From assembly GCA_016794425.1 (NCBI GenBank), contig JAEUHR010000025.1, forward strand, positions 62,001-126,000: a DNA stretch of 64,000 nucleotides. Direction: 5' to 3'. The notes under the pieces were generated by a model. That model had not been told where the DNA came from. It was given only the letters and a program-made list of their open reading frames with translations, and did no database searches. The position numbers and the translations under genes were made by a program. The stretch's first letter is position 1; every line of letters starts with the position of its first letter. The stretch is from Planctomycetota bacterium. Its GTDB lineage: Bacteria; Planctomycetota; UBA1135; UBA2386. This document shows positions 53,585 through 62,271 of this stretch, piece after piece.

Positions 53585-53887
53585 TCAGCGGACGTCGTCG
53601 TCGCCCTGCGCCATCAGGTGGTGTTCGACCACCGGCGCGAGCTCGGCGTCCCAGACGCGCTGGTACTCCGGGTGGCGCAGGAAGATCTCGCAGGCCGTCC
53701 GGCTCTCGAACCCCGAGAACAGCGCCAGGTTGAAGCCCTGCCGTTCGGCGGCGACGTTGTGGGTGACCGTCAGGTGCGCGACGCCCGGCATCGTCTCGAC
53801 CAGCGACTGCAGCGCCTGCCGGGCACCGCGGACCCGTTCGAGCGGAATGCCGGGCTTCAGGCGGAACAGGATCACGCAGTGGAACAT
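53585..53887 (-). CDS. Dabb (stress-responsive) domain protein
   Basis: This 100-residue ferredoxin-like alpha/beta barrel protein begins with MFHCVILFRLKPG and has VETMPGVAHLTVTHNV and a C-terminal HPEYQRVWDAELAPVVEHH, the standard Dabb pattern. Members dimerise; some are stress-induced or enzymatic. It lies 55 bp upstream of mdh on the same strand. Confidence 0.88.
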   Translation of the reverse strand: MFHCVILFRLKPGIPLERVRGARQALQSLVETMPGVAHLTVTHNVAAERQGFNLALFSGFESRTACEIFLRHPEYQRVWDAELAPVVEHHLMAQGDDDVR

Positions 53888-53964
53888 GGGCGCCCGGCCA
53901 TCGTGGCAGGCCCGGCGCCGGGGCACAACGTCGGGCCGGTGCGGCGGTCCGGCCCGATCGGAGT

Positions 53965-54372
53965 TCAGGCGCCCTGGGCGCGCACGCGCAGCGGTCGCCG
54001 CTGGTGCTTCTCGTCGCCGACCGGGTGGCCGAAGCACACCGCCGTCTCACCTTCCTGCCAGCAGAACACCACGTCGCCGCCGCGGCCCCTGCCCGGGATG
54101 TGGACGGTCAGCGGGTTCGTGCGCAGGACCGTCATGCTGAGGTCCTCGAGTTCCTTGCGGCAGCGGGCAAGCGCCTCGTCGTGCTCCCAGATCCGGGCGT
54201 CCAGTTCGGCCAGCTCGCCGCGCAGCCCCTCGGGCGTCACCGCGGCCTCGAGCTGCGACCGCTGCCGGTCGAGCGCCCGCCGGCAGGACCGGCGCTCCAC
54301 GACCTCGACCGCGATGGTGCGGACCAGGCGCAGCACTTCGTTGGCTTCCTGGAGGGTGTAGGTGCGCTTCAT
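53965..54372 (-). CDS. DUF2203 family protein
   Basis: This 135-residue soluble protein begins RTYTLQEANEVLRLVRTIA and has a long coiled-coil-like middle (LRGELAELDARIWEHDEALARC). The conserved C-terminal part, GGDVVFCWQEGETAVCFGHPV, is the hallmark of DUF2203. Function is unknown in the family. It is divergent from the ETF-QO gene with 131 bp between. Confidence 0.88.
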   Translation of the reverse strand: MKRTYTLQEANEVLRLVRTIAVEVVERRSCRRALDRQRSQLEAAVTPEGLRGELAELDARIWEHDEALARCRKELEDLSMTVLRTNPLTVHIPGRGRGGDVVFCWQEGETAVCFGHPVGDEKHQRRPLRVRAQGA

Positions 54373-54503
54373 GGGGTCTCCTGTTGCTCGCGTCGTTGCG
54401 TCGCCTCGCACAACGCGCAAAGGCAAGGCAGCGTTGCAGTCGTGCGACAGCGCTCTGTAGTGTGACGGTGTGCGGCAGTTACCAAGCCGCGGTGCATCGA
54501 AAC

Positions 54504-56222
54504 ATGACCGAGCGTGACGTGATGGAGTTCGACGTCGTGGTCGTCGGTGCCGGCCCGGCCGGCCTCGCCACCGCGATCCACCTGGCCAACCGGATCGAGC
54601 GGCACAACGCGGAGGTCGCGCGGACCGGCCAGGGGGAAGCGCTGTCGCCGGAGATCTGCCTGATCGAGAAAGCGGCCGAGATCGGGGCGCATTCGATTTC
54701 CGGTGCGGTGATGGACCCGAAGGGGCTCGACGCGCTGTTGCCGGAATGGCGGACGATGGAGCCGAAGGCGCCCGTCGAAGCCGAGGTCCACACCGACTAC
54801 GTGCTGTGGCTCAGCGAACGGGGCGGCACGAAATTGCCGATCACGCCGCCGCCGCTGAAGAACCACGGCAACTACGTCGTCTCGCTGAACAAGCTGGTGC
54901 AGTGGCTCGGCGCGATCGCCGAGAAGAAGGGCATCCAGGTGTTCCCCGGCTTCCCCGGCGCAGTGCTGCAGCGCGATGGCGCCAAGGTCACCGGCGTGCA
55001 GCTGGCCGACTCGGGCGTCGACAAGCACGGCAAGCCGAAGGGCAACTTCCAGGCAGGCGGCATCCTGGCCGGCAAGCTGGTCGTGCTGGCCGAGGGCAGC
55101 CGCGGCTCGATAACCAAGCAGCTGATCGCGGACCTGAAGCTCGAAGGCAAGAACCCGCAGGTCTTCGGCGTCGGCGTCAAGGAGGTCTGGGAAGTCCCGG
55201 CCGGCCAGTGTCCGCCGGGCCTGGTCGTGCACACGATGGGCTGGCCGCTCGACAGCAAGACGTTCGGCGGTGGCTGGATCTACGGCATGGGCGCGACCGA
55301 AGGCGGCAAGAACCTCGTCTCGGTCGGTCTGGTGGTCGGCCTCGACTATCGCGATCCGACGATGGACGCGCACCGGCAGCTGCAGCGCATGAAGCTGAAC
55401 CCGAAGGTCGCGGCGTTCCTGCGCGGCGGCAAGATGCTGCACTACGGCGCGAAGTCGCTGCCCGAGGGCGGCCTCTTCTCGATGCCGAAGGCGTTCGGTG
55501 ACGGCTTCCTGATCGTCGGCGACAGCGCCGGCCTGATGAACAGCATGCGCCTGAAGGGCATCCACCTGGCGATCCGCAGCGGCATGCTGGCCGCCGACAC
55601 CGCGTTCGACTGCCTGACCAGGCGCGACTTCTCGGCCGCGGCGACGGGTCGCTACGCCGAGGCGATGCGGCAGGACTGGGTGCACGAGGAGCTGTGGCGG
55701 TGCCGCAACTTCCACCAGGGCTTCCACAAGGGCCGCCTCGCGGGCCTGGTCAATGCCGGCTTCGCGCAGCTGTTCGGCGGCAAGGGCACGTTCTGGAGCG
55801 ACGAACTGCCGAGCCGCGCCGGCCACACCTACATGCAGCAGGTCGGACCCTACTTCGGCGGCCGCGGCAAACCACAGGTCGAGAAGCTGCCCGAGGACGG
55901 CGCGCTGACGTTCGACAAGCTGACCTCGGTCTACAGCTCGGGCACCCAGCACGAGGAAGACCAGCCGTGCCACCTGGTGGTCACGCAGCCGGACCTGTGC
56001 TCGACGCGTTGCGTCGAGGAGTTCGGCAACCCGTGCCAGCACTTCTGTCCGGCGGCGGTCTACGAGATGGAGGCGAAGCCGGGCAGCAAGCACGGCGTCG
56101 ACCTGAAGATCAACGCCAGCAACTGCGTGCACTGCAAGACCTGCGACATCATGGATCCGTACCAGGTCATCAACTGGGTCGTGCCCGAGGGTGGCGGCGG
56201 CCCGAACTACACGAACTTGTGA
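54504..56222 (+). CDS. Electron transfer flavoprotein-ubiquinone oxidoreductase
   Basis: This 572-residue enzyme passes electrons from ETF (fatty-acid and amino-acid oxidation) to the quinone pool. The FAD domain has DVVVVGAGPAGLATAIHLA and GDSAGLMNSMRLKGIHLA; the membrane-associated domain contains FGGGWIYGMGATEGGKNLVS-type sequence. The C-terminal [4Fe-4S] cluster uses PDLCSTRC, NPCQHFCPAAVYE and ASNCVHCKTCDI. Length and motif order match ETF-QO/EtfD. ATG 54504; an alternative ATG lies six codons later. No etfAB are adjacent. Confidence 0.95.
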   Translation: MTERDVMEFDVVVVGAGPAGLATAIHLANRIERHNAEVARTGQGEALSPEICLIEKAAEIGAHSISGAVMDPKGLDALLPEWRTMEPKAPVEAEVHTDYVLWLSERGGTKLPITPPPLKNHGNYVVSLNKLVQWLGAIAEKKGIQVFPGFPGAVLQRDGAKVTGVQLADSGVDKHGKPKGNFQAGGILAGKLVVLAEGSRGSITKQLIADLKLEGKNPQVFGVGVKEVWEVPAGQCPPGLVVHTMGWPLDSKTFGGGWIYGMGATEGGKNLVSVGLVVGLDYRDPTMDAHRQLQRMKLNPKVAAFLRGGKMLHYGAKSLPEGGLFSMPKAFGDGFLIVGDSAGLMNSMRLKGIHLAIRSGMLAADTAFDCLTRRDFSAAATGRYAEAMRQDWVHEELWRCRNFHQGFHKGRLAGLVNAGFAQLFGGKGTFWSDELPSRAGHTYMQQVGPYFGGRGKPQVEKLPEDGALTFDKLTSVYSSGTQHEEDQPCHLVVTQPDLCSTRCVEEFGNPCQHFCPAAVYEMEAKPGSKHGVDLKINASNCVHCKTCDIMDPYQVINWVVPEGGGGPNYTNL

Positions 56223-56250
56223 GCGCGGCCGCGCGGCCGGCGAGCCGTGC

Positions 56251-57318
56251 TCAGGGGCGGTGCAGGCGCACGAACGCCGATTCGCCGCGCAGGCCGGCAG
56301 CCGTGACGACCAGTTCGTGGCTCGCGGCGTCGGTGGCGAGCACATGCGCGGCGACCGCCATGCCGACGAACGCGCCGGCGCAGCCGACGCTGCCGAACGA
56401 GACGGCTGGGTGGTGCAGCTGCGGCGCACCGAGGCGCGGATCGAGCGCGGCCAGCAAGCCGCCGTAGATGCGGGCCATGGTCGGATCGCCGTCGTGGTTG
56501 GTCACCAGGTGCCACGGCGTTGCCGCGGACACCGGTGCTCCCGCCGACGACAGCGAACGGTTGATCGCCTGCGCGAGCAGCTGGCCCCAGCGCTCGGGTT
56601 CGGCTTCGGCTTCGGCTGCGACCGCGCTGGTGCTCGACCAGTTGGCGATCGCGGCCTTCGTGCGCTCGCCGGAGCGAGTCGCAGCGGGCGATTCGAGCAG
56701 GAGGCACACCGCGGATTCGCCTGGGGCGATGCCGACCGGCTGGTCGTCCTGCTTCAACCGATCGGCGCGCAAGAGCCAGGACAGCGAGCAGTGGTCGACG
56801 AGGCTGTCGACCCCGGCGAGGATCACGCGGCGATGGCGCTGCAGCAGTCCGGCGGCCAGGTCGAGAGCCTGGCCGATCGTAGCCGCGCCGCCCGGCACGA
56901 CCTGGCACGCGAGCGCGATGCCGTGCGTGCCGAGTTCGTGCCCGATCAACTCGCCGAGGGGGGCGGCCGGCGGCTCGACCGGGTAGCGGTCGCCATCGTC
57001 GGCGGGCTGCACGACCACCAGCGGGATGGGCGTCGGGTCCGCCGCATCGAGGCCGGGGGCCAGGTCCTGGAGGGCTGCCGCCAGCAGGCGCAGCCACCGC
57101 CCTTGGTGCTCGTAGCCGGCGGCTAGATCGCGTACCGCGTGCACGGGCACCGGCTTCTCGGTCAGGCTGTCCTCGTCGGGGATCCGGAGCTCGGTCGAGG
57201 GGCTGGTGCGGGCGAGGTTGCACCGCGCGGCGGCGAGCACGTTTGCGGCGCGGGTGCCGAGGGCACCGACCAGGCCGATGCCGGTGACGCTGAGCTTCGG
57301 ATCGACGCGGGGGCTCAT
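56251..57318 (-). CDS. Ketoacyl-synthase/thiolase-fold protein of the T6SS module, probably non-catalytic
   Basis: This 355-residue protein has a thiolase-like fold: start LSVTGIGLVGALG, nucleophile-elbow region with GGAATIGQALDLAAGLLQ, then GIAPGESAVCLLLES, and a C-terminal PAVSFGSVGCAGAFVGMA. By spacing from TIGQ, the usual catalytic Cys position is Val141. The later conserved GH is Gly-Cys at 312-313, while His275 in NHDGD might still match one His. It resembles KS-like proteins found in T6SS loci (DxNG and HPA-GDxGAA motifs). Its ATG overlaps the stop of the Imm49-like gene, so it is part of the same operon. The role could be scaffolding or lipid sensing. Confidence 0.7.
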   Translation of the reverse strand: MSPRVDPKLSVTGIGLVGALGTRAANVLAAARCNLARTSPSTELRIPDEDSLTEKPVPVHAVRDLAAGYEHQGRWLRLLAAALQDLAPGLDAADPTPIPLVVVQPADDGDRYPVEPPAAPLGELIGHELGTHGIALACQVVPGGAATIGQALDLAAGLLQRHRRVILAGVDSLVDHCSLSWLLRADRLKQDDQPVGIAPGESAVCLLLESPAATRSGERTKAAIANWSSTSAVAAEAEAEPERWGQLLAQAINRSLSSAGAPVSAATPWHLVTNHDGDPTMARIYGGLLAALDPRLGAPQLHHPAVSFGSVGCAGAFVGMAVAAHVLATDAASHELVVTAAGLRGESAFVRLHRP

Positions 57319-58112
57319 GCGGGACGCCGCCAGGACTCGGGGGGAGGTACGGGCGGCGGTTGGAGCCCGAGCAGCTGCCGGGGAACCGTCGGGTACTCGA
57401 CCGCCGTGGTCATGCCCATGGCCCGCGCCACGTTGACCAGGGCGATGCCGAGCACGAACACGTGGCGTTCGGTGGCGATCGCCTCTGGCGGCAGCGTCAA
57501 GTCGGCGGCGAACCGGGCCCGGCGCTGTTCCACGAGCGCCGACAGCGCGCGCGAGAACGCCGCGCCGTCGCGCACCTCGAGTGCCGTGACGAGGTCGGCT
57601 TCGGGGCCGGGGCCGGCACCGGCGAGCACTGACGTGGCCCGACCGGTGCGGCCAGCGCCGGCGGCCGCGGCCGGGTCCGGTGGCCACTCGACCAGGAGTC
57701 CGTGCAGGTATTCCAGCAGGCATCCGTCGACGTCCGGCTCGGGTTGTCCCTCGCGCAGCTGCAGGCCGAGTCGCGCCAGCGCCGTCGCGCTCACGTGGTC
57801 GCCGATCGCCAGCGCGTCGAACAGGGCCCGGTTCTGCGGCAGCGACGCGTAGCGAGCACTCGCTGCGGCGGCGCCGGCCTGCAGGCGTTTGAGGTAGTCG
57901 CGCCGCGCCTGCACGGCGCGCACCAGGTCGGCGGTGAACGGGCTCGTCGCACCGCTGGCGAGGTGGCGCGCGATGCCGCGCCAGCGATGCAGCACCGCCA
58001 AGGTCGTCAACTGCTTGCCTTCGTCTTCGGCGCGCCGGCCGAGATCCACGTCGCGGGCCAGAACGCGGATCATGAAGTCGACGTTCTCGCGGGTGAGTCG
58101 CAGGTCGCCCAT
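57315..58112 (-). CDS. Imm49-like putative immunity protein
   Basis: This 265-residue, all-helical soluble protein (ARDVDLGRRAEDEGKQLTTL, ARRDYLKRLQAGAAAASARY) ends with VLGIALVNVARAMGMTTAVEYPTVPRQLL. That recalls the Imm49 C-terminal pattern in which a helix pair is followed by a conserved YxPxxLL. It sits in a toxin/immunity module, which supports an immunity role. Its stop overlaps the start of the ketoacyl-synthase-like gene. Identity is based on recall of the family tail and is uncertain. Confidence 0.5.
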   Translation of the reverse strand: MGDLRLTRENVDFMIRVLARDVDLGRRAEDEGKQLTTLAVLHRWRGIARHLASGATSPFTADLVRAVQARRDYLKRLQAGAAAASARYASLPQNRALFDALAIGDHVSATALARLGLQLREGQPEPDVDGCLLEYLHGLLVEWPPDPAAAAGAGRTGRATSVLAGAGPGPEADLVTALEVRDGAAFSRALSALVEQRRARFAADLTLPPEAIATERHVFVLGIALVNVARAMGMTTAVEYPTVPRQLLGLQPPPVPPPESWRRPA

Positions 58113-58124
58113 GCTGGTCGCCGC

Positions 58125-58715
58125 TCAGTCGATCAGGACGGGGTCGCCCATCGCCGAGAATCGCATCCCGGTCGCACCCGACGACTCGAGCTCGCGCCGC
58201 AGGTCGCCGCGCACCAGGAACAGCTTCGGCATCTCGTCCAGCCGCAGGATGCGGAACGTCGGATCGATGCGCCCGGCGTCGACGTGCAGGCGCTTCATTG
58301 ACGTGTAGCGGCCCTTGCGCATCGCCAGCTCGGTCATCTCGCAGCGTGGCAGATCCGCGCACGCCACCGAGCGGCCGAGCAGGTTGGCGATCCAATACGG
58401 TTGCGTCACGCGCTTGCCGCGCCGGTCGAGTACGTGGATCGGCAGCATCTCGAACTCGGCCTGCGCGTGCTGTTCGAGCGCCTCGCGCAGCCGTTTCGAA
58501 ACGACGTAGAAGCCCAGCGTGTTGCGCACCTGGTCCGCGAGGTCGGTACCGCCGAGGTCGGGCGACATCGGGAACTCACGTGCCTCGGGGTAGTCGGCGC
58601 CCATGGCGCGGCCGATGCGCGGCCGGAACAGCGCGTGGTCGTCATCCGGCAGGCGGTCGAGCAGACACGCCGCAGGATTGCGGTCCGCTTCCCAGATGAA
58701 GTAGTCGCTGGTCAC
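58125..58715 (-). CDS. Imm11 (DUF1629, MXAN_0049-type) putative immunity protein
   Basis: This 196-residue soluble protein has the pattern FYVVSKRLREALEQHAQAEFEMLPIHVLDRRG followed by YWIANLLGRSVACADL and a final FRILRLDEMPKLFLVRGDLR plus GATGMRF. It corresponds well to the Imm11/DUF1629 layout (vxxSxrlxxxLe, flPVxixdxxG, YYvlN, FrL, GxxF). It lies 12 bp downstream of the nuclease-like gene, where a cognate immunity gene is expected. Confidence 0.7.
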   Translation of the reverse strand: MTSDYFIWEADRNPAACLLDRLPDDDHALFRPRIGRAMGADYPEAREFPMSPDLGGTDLADQVRNTLGFYVVSKRLREALEQHAQAEFEMLPIHVLDRRGKRVTQPYWIANLLGRSVACADLPRCEMTELAMRKGRYTSMKRLHVDAGRIDPTFRILRLDEMPKLFLVRGDLRRELESSGATGMRFSAMGDPVLID

Positions 58716-58727
58716 GAAGGGCTCCGG

Positions 58728-59537
58728 TCAGGGGATGTTCACGAGGTCGAGGTTGATGCCGGGGTTGGTGTTGCCCTTGGCGATCAGGTGCTGCCGCAGC
58801 TCCTTCGAGTCGTTCTCGAGCGTCTGCACGAGCTTGGGTGCGTTCTGTTCGGTGATCTCGTGGCCGTCGTCCTCGGCCTGCTCCTGGAACTCGGACTTCA
58901 CGTTCGACAGCTTGGTGCGCACCCGCTCGCTGTAGTCGTCGTGGTTGCCCTTGTCGGGGCAGTGCGCCGGCAGCTTCAGAGCCCAGGCCACGCAGCGCTG
59001 CTTCGGCAGGATCATCGCGTTCGGGTTGCGGTTGATGTTGTACTTGCACAGCACGAGGATCCGTAGCTCCTTGGTCGAGAACGCCCGGTAGATCTCGTCG
59101 CAGGCGAAGATGTGGTGCGTGTTGTGGAAGTAGGGGATCGAGTCGTCGGTGAAGTTGGCGCAGGACTTCGGATTGAACGTGGTGTCCGCGATCGTGTGCG
59201 TGAGATCCCAGCAGTGCGACGTCGTGAGCGGCGACAACGGTTGCGGCTTGCGGACCTGACCCGCCTTGGCCTTGTTGGAGGCGGCGAACGGCAGCGGCTC
59301 GAGGTACTCCAGCGCGAACTCGAGCCAGCGCTGCGGGCTGCGCAGGCTTGGCACGTTGTAGACCTCGCCTTCGTTGGCGATCGAATACTGGTGCGCGTTC
59401 TTGCGGTAGTTGCAGTCCGGCCAGGCGCCGCTGTCGTACGTGCCTTCGTGGCGCGTGAGGCAGCCGAGCTTGGCCTTGTCGGCGGCCTTGTGCGTGAGGC
59501 CGTGCAGTTCCTCGAGATGGTCGTCCTTGGCCGTCAT
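58728..59537 (-). CDS. AHH-type nuclease, putative T6SS effector
   Basis: This 269-residue protein has no signal peptide. Candidate active site: FHNTHHIFAC (His141, His142), then LPAHCPDKGNHDDYSERV with His192 and His199, matching the A/T-H-H then H-x6-H-xx-Y pattern of the AHH family of HNH/Endo VII nucleases. Residues 1-125 (many Cys and His: KLGCLTRH, WPDCNY, TSHCWDLTH) have no known domain. It follows the DUF4150 PAAR-like gene by 19 bp and precedes two immunity-like genes, so it is probably delivered by the VgrG/PAAR-like spike and cleaves nucleic acid in target cells. Nuclease activity is inferred. Confidence 0.68.
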   Translation of the reverse strand: MTAKDDHLEELHGLTHKAADKAKLGCLTRHEGTYDSGAWPDCNYRKNAHQYSIANEGEVYNVPSLRSPQRWLEFALEYLEPLPFAASNKAKAGQVRKPQPLSPLTTSHCWDLTHTIADTTFNPKSCANFTDDSIPYFHNTHHIFACDEIYRAFSTKELRILVLCKYNINRNPNAMILPKQRCVAWALKLPAHCPDKGNHDDYSERVRTKLSNVKSEFQEQAEDDGHEITEQNAPKLVQTLENDSKELRQHLIAKGNTNPGINLDLVNIP

Positions 59538-59556
59538 GGTCGTCCTGCCCTGGGGG

Positions 59557-60015
59557 TCACAGCTTCTTGCTGCACAGGTAGCAGATCGGGTCCTCGCTGC
59601 CGGGCAGCGCGATCACCGGTCCCTGCAGCACCGGGAAGGGCGGCGTGTTCTTGTCGTTGTGCAGCATGATGTCGAACGCGCGCGGCACGTTCTTGCCCTC
59701 GAACTGCACGTCCATCGAGAAGTTGACGAACTCGGCCTTGCCCTTGGTCTTGCTCGACGCGACGCCGCCGGCCGAGCCGGCCTCGTCGCCGGTCGACATC
59801 TTGAAGTTGCTGTCCTTGACGCAGGTCGATTCGCCGTCGCACTTGACCTTCGTCGTGCCCTTGTCGGTGTCCGAACTCATCGCGATGTTCGGGTAGGGGA
59901 TCGGGATCGGGCCCGCCGGCGACGGCGTCTTGCAGACGTCGGGGAATGCGATCGTCGTGCCGTTGCTGCTCTTGTGCACGACGCTGAGGAAGTTGACGCC
60001 GACGGTGACGGGCAT
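59557..60015 (-). CDS. DUF4150 (PAAR-like) protein
   Basis: This 152-residue small beta-rich protein has MPVTVGVNFLSVVHKSSNG, then DVCKTPSPAGPIPIPYPNIAMS with the PxPxPYPN signature of DUF4150/PAAR-like proteins. STCVKDSNFKMSTGDEAGSAGGV follows, and it ends PICYLCSKKL. It caps the VgrG spike tip and links it to an effector. ATG 60015 starts at the family motif. The cysteines at the end may bind a metal. It lies between the DUF2169 gene and the nuclease gene. Confidence 0.9.
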   Translation of the reverse strand: MPVTVGVNFLSVVHKSSNGTTIAFPDVCKTPSPAGPIPIPYPNIAMSSDTDKGTTKVKCDGESTCVKDSNFKMSTGDEAGSAGGVASSKTKGKAEFVNFSMDVQFEGKNVPRAFDIMLHNDKNTPPFPVLQGPVIALPGSEDPICYLCSKKL

Positions 60016-60020
60016 GGTGG

Positions 60021-61055
60021 TCAGGCGGATGCGGGGACGGATGCGGCGGTGATCGAGAGTGCCCGCACGTCGTGCGGGCCGTGGTGCAGGGTCGTGAACG
60101 CGCGCCACAGCAGCACCAGCTGCCGCCGATCGGCATCGACGATCACGGTGTCGAGGCGGGCCTCGAGCTGCCGTGGCGTACCGTCGCGCAGGGTGAGGTC
60201 GCCGCGGGGGGGCTCGAGGCCCGGCAGGGAGAACTCCCAGCGCCCCTCGGGTGTTGCACCGAGCACGACGACCGGTTCGTCGCCGCGCAGATGCGCAGAG
60301 CTCGACAGGCCCGGCGCGGCGGCCAGGAAGAAGCGGCGGTCGAAGTCCTTCGGCAGGCGCGGTGCACGCTGTTGTTCCCAGGCCGCGTCGAACGTGCCGG
60401 CGAACTTCGCGCGCGGTTGCCAGTCGCCGCCAGTGAACCCGAAGCCCACCGGGGCGACGCGGTTGCCCTGGCTGGTCAGGAGGGCGCGCGGGTCTTCGAT
60501 GTTGGGCAGTGCCGCGCCGGGCTGCAGCGTGCCCTTCTTGGTGGTGAAGCCGACGCCGAGCGGGTTCTGCAGTTCACGCTGGTGGTGTTCTTCCTTTGCC
60601 GGCGTGCGATCCCAGCCGCCGAAGGCGCGCTCCCACAGCAGCGGCAAACGCTCGAACGGCTTCGGCGGCGACGCCTTGCTGCCGAGCAGGCCCGGCTCCC
60701 AGCGGCGGTCGCCGAACACGCGCGCGACTTTGGTCAGTTCGCCGACGCGGAAGCCGACGTCGATCATCGGCGACGGGCGCGGGGCGATCGCGTGGCCCTG
60801 CAGCACGCAGTCGGTGCCCGGCTTTATGAACGCCACTTCGGGCTCACGTCGCACGCTGCTGAGGCCGGGCTCGCCGAAGTACGTGCCGGCCAGTTCGACG
60901 GCTTCCTGCTGTTCGGCCAGCCGCGTGCTGCCGTCGGGCCGCACGACGAACGTCGCCTTCACGACCAGCGCCAGCACCGGCCGCAGCTCCTCGTCGGCGA
61001 CGAACAGCGGCGCGAACGCGAACGGGGTGCGGTTGACGATCTCCGGGTGGCCCAT
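60021..61055 (-). CDS. DUF2169 family protein (T6SS adaptor)
   Basis: This roughly 344-residue soluble protein begins PEIVNRTPFAFAPLFVADEELRP, with further landmarks LLPGxRWE-like RRWEPGLLGSKASPPKPFERLPLLWERAFGG, NPLGVGF, LPNIEDP and PVGFGFTGGDWQPRAK, all typical of DUF2169 T6SS adaptors/chaperones that load PAAR-like effectors. ATG 61055 is used; a GTG at 61064 overlapping the previous stop (GTGA) is equally plausible. It is coupled to the TIGR02270 gene. Confidence 0.9.
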   Translation of the reverse strand: MGHPEIVNRTPFAFAPLFVADEELRPVLALVVKATFVVRPDGSTRLAEQQEAVELAGTYFGEPGLSSVRREPEVAFIKPGTDCVLQGHAIAPRPSPMIDVGFRVGELTKVARVFGDRRWEPGLLGSKASPPKPFERLPLLWERAFGGWDRTPAKEEHHQRELQNPLGVGFTTKKGTLQPGAALPNIEDPRALLTSQGNRVAPVGFGFTGGDWQPRAKFAGTFDAAWEQQRAPRLPKDFDRRFFLAAAPGLSSSAHLRGDEPVVVLGATPEGRWEFSLPGLEPPRGDLTLRDGTPRQLEARLDTVIVDADRRQLVLLWRAFTTLHHGPHDVRALSITAASVPASA

Positions 61056-61060
61056 GGACG

Positions 61061-62257
61061 TCACCGGCGCTGCTGCAGTGCCAAGGCCTCCAGTTCGAGA
61101 TCGGGCACGGCGAGGCGTCGCGTCCGCAGCCGCAGGTAGACGTCGCGGCGGCAGTCGAGTGGCAAAGTGTCGAAGCCGGTTGGCAGGGCTGAGGTCGGGA
61201 TCGGCTGCCCGTGTTGCCAGGTCGCCGCGACCGGCATCGACGCGGCGCGGCGCTGCCAGTCGGCGCGCGCAGCATCGGGGGCCGGCGGCAGGTCCTCGGA
61301 CCCGTCGTCCGATGGTGGGAGTGCCTTCGCGCCGAAGGCGGCGTCCGAGCCGGTCAGGCGCCGATAGGCCTTCGCCGCCGGCACGCCGAGCTTCGCGTCG
61401 GCCAGCAGGTCGAGCAAGAGGGGCACCGCGGTGACGCGGCCGAGCGCGCCGAGAGCCAGCACGGCGGTCGCGGCCAGTTCAGGCCGGGCGAGGCAGGCGC
61501 GCAGCGTGGCTTCGTCATCGGGTTCGCCGATGGCGCCGAGCAGAGCGACCGCATCGGGGTCGGGGTCGGTGCCGCGGGCCGCGGCCTCGCGGCACCTTTG
61601 CAGCAGCGGCGCCCAGCCGATGTGCGCGGCCGCCGACAGGCCGCTGCGGCGCACCGCCGGTTCCGGGTCGGCCAGCGCACGGTCGAGGGCGGTCTCGAGC
61701 GGCCGGGTGTGGGCGGCACGTGCCGCCGCCGCGAGCGCGAGACACGTCGCCGGTCGCACCTCGTGGACCAGCAGGTGGGGGGCGAACGGCGGCAGCCCCT
61801 CGCGCCGGAAGGCGAGCACGTCGAGTGCCGCCGCTGCGCGCAGTGCGTCGTCGCCGGCGGCCAGTTCGTGCAGCAGCGGGCGCAACGCGTCGGGCAGGTG
61901 GTGGCGCAGGGCGCGGCGCACGCCATCGACCGCGGGCGGGTCGCCGCGGCGCAGTGTGGCGCGCACCGGGTCGAGGTGGGCGCCGGACGGCTCGGCGCAC
62001 AACACGCGCGTCGCCGCCAGTGTCGCACCGGGCTCGCCGCCGGCCAGGCGCGCGAGCGCGAGGTCGATGCCGTGCAGTTCGGCGAGCCGCAGGCCGTCGA
62101 GGTGTGCTTCGGCGCGTTGTTCGCACCAGGCCAGGTCCGCGAGCGTCCAGTCGGGCGTGAACACGTTCGCGTCGCGGTGCTCCCACAGCCAGTCGAGTTC
62201 GTCGAAGTGCTCTTCGACGACGTCGAGCAGGACGGGCGGGCGACCGGGAACGCGCAT
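61061..62257 (-). CDS. TIGR02270-like HEAT-repeat protein
   Basis: This 398-residue helical protein starts PPVLLDVVEEHFDELDWLWEHRD, the typical TIGR02270 N-terminus. It contains a run of HEAT/PBS repeats (LRPLLHELAAGDDALRAAAALDVLAFRREG, ADPEPAVRRSGLSAAAHIGW, LGAIGEPDDEATLRACLARP) and a C-terminal FDTLPLDCRRDVYLRLR region. This protein is a regular neighbour of DUF2169/DUF4150 in T6SS effector clusters; its biochemical role is unknown, probably assembly. Confidence 0.85.
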   Translation of the reverse strand: MRVPGRPPVLLDVVEEHFDELDWLWEHRDANVFTPDWTLADLAWCEQRAEAHLDGLRLAELHGIDLALARLAGGEPGATLAATRVLCAEPSGAHLDPVRATLRRGDPPAVDGVRRALRHHLPDALRPLLHELAAGDDALRAAAALDVLAFRREGLPPFAPHLLVHEVRPATCLALAAAARAAHTRPLETALDRALADPEPAVRRSGLSAAAHIGWAPLLQRCREAAARGTDPDPDAVALLGAIGEPDDEATLRACLARPELAATAVLALGALGRVTAVPLLLDLLADAKLGVPAAKAYRRLTGSDAAFGAKALPPSDDGSEDLPPAPDAARADWQRRAASMPVAATWQHGQPIPTSALPTGFDTLPLDCRRDVYLRLRTRRLAVPDLELEALALQQRR

Positions 62258-62271
62258 GGCAGGCAGCTCGG

